From Acidobacteriota bacterium (GTDB lineage: Bacteria; Acidobacteriota; Holophagae; Thermotomaculales; Thermotomaculaceae), in assembly GCA_013152385.1 (NCBI GenBank), contig JAADGL010000055.1, forward strand, positions 23,666-87,665: a DNA stretch of 64,000 nt, in the 5' to 3' direction. The translations under genes were made by a program, and so were the position numbers. Positions 58,838 to 64,000 of this stretch are shown here, in pieces (within the stretch, counting starts at the first letter, position 1; the number at the start of each line of letters is the position of its first letter). The notes beneath the pieces are model-generated. The model saw only the letters and a program-made list of their open reading frames with translations. It had not been told where the DNA came from and did no database searches.

Positions 58838-59446
58838 ATGAAAGGATATCCTGAACCGATTCAGCGGGTGGTGGACAATTTGCGGAAACTGCCGGGTATC
58901 GGGGCGAAAAGCGCCGAGCGCCTGGCCTTCGCACTGTTGAAGCGGCGCAGGGAAGATGCCGTCCGCCTTTCCGATGCCATCCGGGAAATGGCTGAAAAAA
59001 TCGGCTACTGTGAGCAGTGCAGAAACTATTCCGGTGGAAAGCGCTGTGCCATCTGTTCCGATACCACCCGGGACAAACATCTGTTCTGCGTGGTGGAACA
59101 GCCGGAAGATGTTCTTGCCATTGAACGTGCGGGAGAATTCAACGGTTTGTACTTTGTTCTTCACGGAAGCATTTCCCCGCTGGACGGCCTGGGGCCGGAG
59201 GAACTGGGGCTGGAAAAACTGGAAAGCCTGATTGATGCACTGGAAATCCGGGAAATTATCATTGCCACCAACCCCAACGTGGCAGGGGAAGCCACTGCCA
59301 TTTACATTGCCCGCCGCCTGAAAGGCAGGCCGGTACGGGTTTCCCGGATTGCCCTGGGAATTCCCGCCGGAGGAAACATCGGGTACGCCGATGAGGTAAC
59401 CATGCTTCGGGCACTGGAAGGCCGCACCCGGATTATCCTTGAATGA
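58838..59446 (+). CDS. recR: Recombination mediator RecR
   Basis: 202 residues. RecR helps RecFO load RecA at gaps. Helix-hairpin-helix (LPGIGAKSAERLAF, about 18-31), zinc finger (CEQCRNYSGGKRCAICSD, about 58-75) and Toprim domain (VVEQPEDVLAIE, ATNPNVAGEATA) are all visible. ATG at 58838 chosen; a TTG at 58811 has a closer G-rich site and cannot be ruled out. Confidence 0.94.
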   Translation: MKGYPEPIQRVVDNLRKLPGIGAKSAERLAFALLKRRREDAVRLSDAIREMAEKIGYCEQCRNYSGGKRCAICSDTTRDKHLFCVVEQPEDVLAIERAGEFNGLYFVLHGSISPLDGLGPEELGLEKLESLIDALEIREIIIATNPNVAGEATAIYIARRLKGRPVRVSRIALGIPAGGNIGYADEVTMLRALEGRTRIILE

Positions 59447-59467
59447 ACAGAGGCGGCAGGCTATACT
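59439..59467 (+). promoter_or_regulatory. Sigma-70 promoter of the glycolytic operon
   Basis: TTGAAT, a 17-bp spacer and TATACT. The -35 overlaps the end of recR. The start would be near 59474, about 46 nt before gapA. Confidence 0.65.
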
Positions 59468-59519
59468 GTTCTTGAATCGTGACAGCGTTTAGCGAATATT
59501 TCTCAAAGGAGACAAAAAT

Positions 59520-60524
59520 ATGAGTGTACGTCTTGCAATTAACGGATTTGGAAGAATCGGGCGTATGGTTTTCCGGGCAATTCATAACGATCCCGGCTGC
59601 GGAATTGAAGTGGTTGCCATCAATGACCTGATGGATAACGCCACCCTGGCGCATTTGCTGCAGTATGATTCGGTTCACGGTAAATTCCCGGCGAAAGTTA
59701 CGTCTTCGGATGAAGGTATCAATGTGGACGGAAGATTGATTCCCATCACCGCCATTCGGAACCTTGATGAATTGAACTGGGGAAAATACAACGTGGATGT
59801 GGTACTGGAATCCACAGGGATTTTCCGTACCCGGGAAACAGCGGGAAAACATCTTGGCGCAGGCGCCAAAAAAGTTGTTATTTCCGCTCCGGCAAAGAGT
59901 GCTGATATTCAGACCGTGGTTCTCGGTGTCAACGACAAAACCATTGATCTGAAAAACGCCGATATCCTCTCCAACGCGTCCTGCACCACCAACTGCCTGG
60001 CACCGGTGGTAAAAGTCATTGATGACAACTTTACAGTGAAACACGGCCTTCTGACCACCATTCACTCCTACACCAACGACCAGCGGATTCTGGATCTGCC
60101 CCACAGCGACCTGCGCCGGGCACGGGCGGCGGCAGTGTCTATGATTCCCACCACAACCGGTGCGGCAAAAGCAGTGGGACTGGTATTGCCCCACCTTGCG
60201 GGGAAACTGGACGGCCTGGCGGTCCGGGTACCGACCCCCAACGTATCCCTGGTGGATGTGGTCTTCACCGTTGAAAAAGCCACCGATACCGAATCTGTCC
60301 GGAAAGTTCTGAAAGAAGCGGCAGCAGGGGAACTGAAAGGCATTCTGGATTACAGCGAAGAACCGCTGGTGTCCTGCGATTACAACACCAACCCCCATTC
60401 TTCCACTGTGGACGCGCAGTTTACACAGGTGATTGAAGGAACCATGATAAAAGTTCTGTCCTGGTATGACAACGAGATGGGCTATTCATCCCGCTGCAAG
60501 GACCTCATTGCTAGGATCGGATAA
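59520..60524 (+). CDS. gapA: Glyceraldehyde-3-phosphate dehydrogenase
   Basis: 334 residues. Oxidises glyceraldehyde-3-phosphate with NAD+ to 1,3-bisphosphoglycerate. INGFGRIGR (Rossmann), SCTTNCLAP (catalytic Cys), and HSYTNDQ are diagnostic. SD AAAGGAGACAAAAAT. First gene of a glycolytic set with pgk and tpiA. From here on codon use is visibly biased to AAC, GAC, CTG and ATC, as expected of highly expressed genes. Confidence 0.97.
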   Translation: MSVRLAINGFGRIGRMVFRAIHNDPGCGIEVVAINDLMDNATLAHLLQYDSVHGKFPAKVTSSDEGINVDGRLIPITAIRNLDELNWGKYNVDVVLESTGIFRTRETAGKHLGAGAKKVVISAPAKSADIQTVVLGVNDKTIDLKNADILSNASCTTNCLAPVVKVIDDNFTVKHGLLTTIHSYTNDQRILDLPHSDLRRARAAAVSMIPTTTGAAKAVGLVLPHLAGKLDGLAVRVPTPNVSLVDVVFTVEKATDTESVRKVLKEAAAGELKGILDYSEEPLVSCDYNTNPHSSTVDAQFTQVIEGTMIKVLSWYDNEMGYSSRCKDLIARIG

Positions 60525-60530
60525 GGGAAA

Positions 60531-61724
60531 ATGGCACGGCTCACAATCCGGGACCTGTCCCTTTCCGGGAAACGGGTTTTTATCCGGGTAGACTTCAACG
60601 TTCCGGTGAAAAACGGAAAAATAAGCGATGACGGGCGGATTCTTGCCGCTCTTTCCACCATCCGCCATGCGGTGGAACAGGGTGCGGCTGTTATTCTGGC
60701 ATCCCACCTGGGCCGGCCCGGGGGAAGCGGATTTCAGGAAGAATACTCCATGATGCCGGTATTTCACCGTCTGCGGGAAATTTTCGGAGACACCGTGGAA
60801 TACAGCAGAGACCTTATCGGGGAAACCGCGGAAACCGCATCCCGGCAACTCAAATCCGGACACATCCTGCTGCTGGAAAACCTCCGTTTCCATCCCGGCG
60901 AAAAAAAAGACGACAAAACATTTGCCGCCGCATTGAAAAAACTGGCGGATCTGTACGTTAACGATGCTTTCGGCACCTGCCACCGGGCACACGCCTCTGT
61001 CCACGCCCTGCCGGCACTGTTTGAAACACCGGCAGCCGGTTTCCTTGTGGAAAAAGAAATTCACTACTTCGACGACATACTGAAAAATCCCGTTCGTCCC
61101 TACGTAGTCATATTGGGCGGTGCCAAAGTCAGCGACAAAATCCCGGTGATTCGGCATCTGATGGGGAATGTAGACCGGATTCTGATTGGCGGGGCCATGG
61201 CATACAGCTTCCTGAAAATGAAGGGAATTGCCGTGGGCAACTCCCGGATAGAAGAAGACAGGTTGGAACTGGCTGCCGAACTGATGAAACAGGCGGCAGA
61301 ACGGAACATTCCCATGGAACTTCCCATTGACCATGTGGCGGCGGATTCCTTCGGCAACCCGAAAGACATCATCATCACCGAAGGGGAAGAAATTCCCGAC
61401 GGCTACATGGGACTGGACATCGGCCCGGAAACCATCGTCAGATACAGAGAATTTCTGGAACAGGCGAAAACCGTACTGTGGAACGGCCCCATGGGCGTAT
61501 TTGAAGACGAGCGTTTCGCGGTGGGCACCCTGTCTGTGGCGGAAACTCTGGCGGAAAGTGATGCCGTATCCATCATCGGTGGCGGAGACAGTGCCGCAGC
61601 AGTCCGCAAAGCCGGATTGCAGGACAAAATCACTCATATTTCCACCGGGGGCGGCGCGTCACTTTCCTACATGTCCGGAGAAAAACTGCCGGGAATTGAA
61701 ATCCTGGCTGAAAAAGGGGAATAA
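60531..61724 (+). CDS. pgk: Phosphoglycerate kinase
   Basis: 397 residues. Transfers phosphate from 1,3-bisphosphoglycerate to ADP. RVDFNVPV at the N-terminus, SHLGRP (substrate Arg/His), FENLRFHPGE as LENLRFHPGE, and GGGDSAAAV plus STGGGASLSY at the nucleotide site are all intact. Follows gapA by 6 bp. Confidence 0.97.
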   Translation: MARLTIRDLSLSGKRVFIRVDFNVPVKNGKISDDGRILAALSTIRHAVEQGAAVILASHLGRPGGSGFQEEYSMMPVFHRLREIFGDTVEYSRDLIGETAETASRQLKSGHILLLENLRFHPGEKKDDKTFAAALKKLADLYVNDAFGTCHRAHASVHALPALFETPAAGFLVEKEIHYFDDILKNPVRPYVVILGGAKVSDKIPVIRHLMGNVDRILIGGAMAYSFLKMKGIAVGNSRIEEDRLELAAELMKQAAERNIPMELPIDHVAADSFGNPKDIIITEGEEIPDGYMGLDIGPETIVRYREFLEQAKTVLWNGPMGVFEDERFAVGTLSVAETLAESDAVSIIGGGDSAAAVRKAGLQDKITHISTGGGASLSYMSGEKLPGIEILAEKGE

Positions 61725-61726
61725 AC

Positions 61727-62488
61727 ATGAGAAAACCATTTATTGCCGGAAACTGGAAAATGCACAACGGTATCCGGGAAACAAAAGAATTCTTTGCCCG
61801 TTTTCTGGAAATTTATACCGATACAAGTGACACAGACGTAGCAATCGCGCCGGTTTTCACATCTATTGCTGCGGCAAAAGAGGCGTGCAGAGGCCGGCGG
61901 GTATTCATCGGTGCCCAGAACATGCACATGGAAGACAAAGGCGCCTTCACCGGTGAAATTGCCCCGTCCATGCTGAAAGAACTGGACGTGGACTTTGTTA
62001 TCCTCGGCCACAGCGAACGGCGGCACATCTTCGGCGAAAGTAACAGCACCATCGCGCTGAAACTGAAAAAAGCTGTTACGGAAGGCCTGCTGCCCATCCT
62101 CTGCGTCGGGGAAACCCTGCAGGAACGGGAAAACGAAAAAACCGAAACCGTACTGAAAGAACAACTGGACAGTGCCTTTAACAACCTTGACGCGGCACAG
62201 GCCGCCCGGGTAATCGTGGCATACGAACCGGTATGGGCCATCGGTACCGGCAAAACCGCCACCCCGAAAATCGCAGGGGATGCGCATATTTTTATTCGCA
62301 ATCGCGTTAAAGAATTGTATAATGCTGTGACTGCCGAAGACATTCGTATACTGTACGGCGGCAGTGTCAAGCCGGCAAACGCGAAAGAACTGCTCAGCGT
62401 GCCGGACATTGACGGAGCTTTGATCGGGGGAGCCAGCCTTCAACCCGACAGCTTCGCTGAAATTATAAAAATCAGCCTGGAGGGATAG
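61727..62488 (+). CDS. tpiA: Triosephosphate isomerase
   Basis: 253 residues. Interconverts DHAP and glyceraldehyde-3-phosphate. GNWKMHN (Lys-13 region), GHSERR (catalytic His) and AYEPVWAIGTGKTA (catalytic Glu and loop 6) are intact. Begins 2 bp after pgk, so gapA-pgk-tpiA are one transcript. Confidence 0.97.
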   Translation: MRKPFIAGNWKMHNGIRETKEFFARFLEIYTDTSDTDVAIAPVFTSIAAAKEACRGRRVFIGAQNMHMEDKGAFTGEIAPSMLKELDVDFVILGHSERRHIFGESNSTIALKLKKAVTEGLLPILCVGETLQERENEKTETVLKEQLDSAFNNLDAAQAARVIVAYEPVWAIGTGKTATPKIAGDAHIFIRNRVKELYNAVTAEDIRILYGGSVKPANAKELLSVPDIDGALIGGASLQPDSFAEIIKISLEG

Positions 62489-62491
62489 AAA

Positions 62492-63001
62492 TTGTTCACA
62501 TTTATCTTAGTCATTCACATCATCGTATCACTGGTTCTCATGCTGGTCATCCTGCTGCAGGACGGCAAAGGCGGCGACCTTGTGTCCGCCCTTGGCGGCG
62601 GCGGCAGCCAGACCCTGTTCGGCAGCACCGGTGCCACAAGCTTTCTGACCAAAGCCACAATCGTGTTAACCGTTATATTCGTGTTGACATCATTGAGCCT
62701 CGCGGTACTGAAAACCCGGGAACAGCGTTCCGTAATCGGGGCCATCAAACCTGCTGTTCAGAAAACACAGCCTGTTGAAGTGAAAAAAGGACAGAAAAAG
62801 GCGGCAGCCCCGGCAGCTCTGGACAAAACCAAACCGGCGGCCACAACCGCCCCGGCTGTAGATGCCAAGACCGCTCCTGCGAAAGGGGAAAAAGCGGTAA
62901 CCGCTCCGGCGGCAACAAACGGGAAACCTGCCGCAGTGAAAGCGAAAACCGTGGAAACAAAGCCGGCGGACAAAAAGAAAAAGGAAACCGGAAAGAAATA
63001 A
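62492..63001 (+). CDS. secG: SecG preprotein translocase subunit with long tail
   Basis: 169 residues; typical SecG is 70-110. Two membrane helices (about 3-22 and 53-72) flank the family loop LLQDGKGGDLVSALGGGGSQ. Residues about 85-169 are a low-complexity Lys/Ala/Pro tail that is not part of the known fold. Start is TTG at 62492 with GGAGGG 7 nt upstream, 3 bp after tpiA. gapA-pgk-tpiA-secG order is common in bacteria. Confidence 0.9.
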   Translation: MFTFILVIHIIVSLVLMLVILLQDGKGGDLVSALGGGGSQTLFGSTGATSFLTKATIVLTVIFVLTSLSLAVLKTREQRSVIGAIKPAVQKTQPVEVKKGQKKAAAPAALDKTKPAATTAPAVDAKTAPAKGEKAVTAPAATNGKPAAVKAKTVETKPADKKKKETGKK

Positions 63002-63002
63002 G

Positions 63003-63032
63003 TTGAAAGCTGAAACCGGGCTGTACTATAAT
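63003..63032 (+). promoter_or_regulatory. Sigma-70 promoter of the tRNA-Leu/tRNA-Thr unit
   Basis: TTGAAA, an 18-bp spacer and a perfect TATAAT. The predicted start (about 63039) is immediately before a hairpin with a T run, so the terminator of the upstream operon lies between promoter and tRNA. Confidence 0.75.
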
Positions 63033-63039
63033 AGCCCCT

Positions 63040-63064
63040 GCCGCGGACAAGCGGCGCTTTTTTT
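63040..63064 (+). terminator. Terminator of the glycolytic operon, downstream of the tRNA promoter
   Basis: GCCGC-GGACAA-GCGGC (5-bp stem) is followed by GC and seven T. The tRNA begins on the next base. Confidence 0.6.
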
Positions 63065-63151
63065 GCCCAGGTGGTGGAACTGGTAGACACGCTATCTTGA
63101 GGGGGTAGTATCTTTTCAGGTGTGCGGGTTCGAATCCCGCCCTGGGCACCA
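63065..63151 (+). tRNA. tRNA-Leu (GAG)
   Basis: 87 nt with encoded CCA. Acceptor GCCCAGG pairs with CCTGGGC. Anticodon stem CTATC/GGTAG closes loop TTGAGGG, anticodon GAG, reading CUC/CUU. A long variable arm makes it class II. Confidence 0.95.
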
Positions 63152-63171
63152 TTTTTTATTTCCCTATGGAT

Positions 63172-63247
<76 letters not shown>

Positions 63248-63476
63248 TTTTTTTGTGTAACTTACACCCCAACCCCAACACAAAGAAAACAATGTGATCT
63301 CGAAATAATGGTAATGTCTGCTCTCCCTGCCGCAAAAACAGAAAAAAATTATAATTCCCCATATACTTCCGTTTTTTTTGCCATTTTTCTGAAATGTTTT
63401 TTGTTTTTAAACTATTGTTCTAATAGTCGGGGAATGGTGTCTTTTCCCTGATTGAAATATGGAAGGAGGAGTCCGG
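63248..63476. other. A/T-rich intergenic stretch with a dyad
   Basis: No gene supported. Contains a perfect inverted repeat ACTATT-GTTCT-AATAGT (63411-63427) about 50 bp before the small ORF, and several runs of T. The dyad resembles an operator but matches no consensus I can name. Confidence 0.35.
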
Positions 63477-63671
63477 ATGGCGGGGAACAGAATGCTGCTG
63501 AAAGGCCGGGAAGACCTTAACGCGATGATTGCACAGGCAGTGACGGATTCCAACCAACGCTGCCAGCGGCGTGATACCTTGCAGAAACAGTGGAAGCAGG
63601 CGCATTTTCGCGATTTTCAAATCATTAGGAGAGAAAACCGGGAGAGAAAATCGGGGACGGTCACCTATTAA
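63477..63671 (+). CDS. Small hypothetical protein, possibly a degraded element
   Basis: 64 residues, basic, unrecognised. Good SD (GGAAGGAGGAG) 5 nt before ATG favours translation. The tail RKSGTVTY, and the matching DNA GGGGACGGTCACCTATT, resemble sequences often found at the ends of transposon or REP-associated ORFs, but no transposase core is present. It may be a remnant. Confidence 0.4.
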   Translation: MAGNRMLLKGREDLNAMIAQAVTDSNQRCQRRDTLQKQWKQAHFRDFQIIRRENRERKSGTVTY

Positions 63672-63910
63672 AAATAGTGTAACATATAGATAATACATGC
63701 CGTAAACCATGGACAGCCATCTAAAAAAAGCGAGATTGTGGGGCTATTGAGGAAGCCTCGGGGAAAATACAGCCCGTTTCTTTGACAAAATGATAGAATA
63801 ACCCAAACAGAACATTTGGAGGCATATTGCAAAGCGCATCCGGCTCCTGCTCTTTAATTCGCCATTCACAAGTCACCGGCCACAAATCACTGCGCCCCCG
63901 GTGCATTTAC
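63672..63910. other. Non-coding remnant upstream of the Rhs-like fragment
   Basis: Contains an imperfect inverted repeat (63661-63679, CACCTATT facing AATAGTG). The Rhs reading frame can be followed back only to an in-frame TAG near 63795; there is no clear homology or ribosome site in that part. Confidence 0.35.
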
Positions 63911-64000
63911 ATGCTGGCCGGATACTACACCTCTGGTTCCGGACGGTTCCTGCAGGCGGATCCGGAGTGTGATTACAAGACGGATGATCCAATGTCGTTT
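63911..64000 (+). pseudogene. Rhs-repeat core-like fragment, cut by window end
   Basis: In the frame running to the window end the sequence reads AGYYTSGSGRFLQADPE and DDPMSF. This matches the end of the Rhs/YD-repeat core (normally RYYDPxTGRFLxxDP...NLYxYVxNNP), which precedes the variable toxin tip. Since the frame is closed by a stop about 40 codons upstream, a full Rhs gene is not present here; it is either an orphan tip cassette or a decayed copy. The rest lies outside the window. Confidence 0.5.

Noticed and set aside
63411..63427. LexA-like operator
   Set aside because: The dyad does not fit any LexA box consensus I can name, and no SOS gene follows.

Overview
The window looks like a stretch of chromosome from an uncultured, strictly anaerobic, Gram-negative bacterium. 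The anaerobic character is directly visible: a trimeric NAD(H)-linked [FeFe] hydrogenase with all three maturases (HydE, HydF, HydG), an oxygen-sensitive class III ribonucleotide reductase with its activase, several radical-SAM enzymes and a selenocysteine peroxiredoxin. A LolA-like protein, lipoproteins and periplasmic sensor domains point to two membranes. An MglA-type GTPase, sigma-54 control and a large Ser/Thr kinase recall Desulfobacterota, Acidobacteriota or Aminicenantes-like lineages, but the phylum cannot be fixed from this sequence. Genes are tightly packed, with many 1-14 bp overlaps.

Layout. 0.3-8.1 kb: ArsR-type regulator, hydC-hydB-hydA, hydG, an aspartase-like gene and hydF in one operon. 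8.1-11.9 kb (minus): a hybrid histidine kinase with a periplasmic solute-binding protein. 12.1-16.7 kb: nrdD-nrdG behind a consensus sigma-70 promoter with two NrdR-like boxes, then a HAD and a PHP phosphatase. 16.9-24.8 kb: a sigma-54-controlled island holding a membrane-anchored GcvH-like protein, three tiny paralogous membrane proteins, a HybA/HybB-like ferredoxin and NrfD pair, a sensor kinase with two haem-c motifs, its NtrC-type activator, and an archaemetzincin. 25-35 kb: HD-GYP protein, SmpB, a ParB-like/SPL pair, an NMO/FabK-like flavoenzyme, NAD(P)HX repair, TsaE and several two-component proteins.

35.3-53.9 kb (minus): a long operon of MglA-like GTPase, LolA-like protein, UvrD/PcrA and small proteins; Mfd; a candidate sigma-54 small RNA; the selenoprotein peroxiredoxin; an M2 peptidase with CysS; tRNA-Asn; and a 1.55-kilo-residue TPR/propeller/kinase protein. 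54-64 kb: laccase-domain protein, type IV pilin-like protein, HydE, tRNA-Ser, SRP RNA, dnaX-ybaB-recR, gapA-pgk-tpiA-secG, tRNA-Leu, tRNA-Thr, and an Rhs-like fragment running off the end.

The most notable points are: (1) a complete sigma-54 circuit of haem sensor, activator and two near-consensus -24/-12 promoters, controlling an undescribed-looking set of FAxDGG membrane microproteins around a GcvH-like protein that lacks the lipoyl lysine; (2) a third -24/-12 promoter followed by about 140 nt of tightly folded, non-coding RNA with C-rich loops and an intrinsic terminator; (3) a UGA-interrupted peroxiredoxin with a SECIS-like hairpin at the right distance. All three are readings of the sequence only; no database search was possible.
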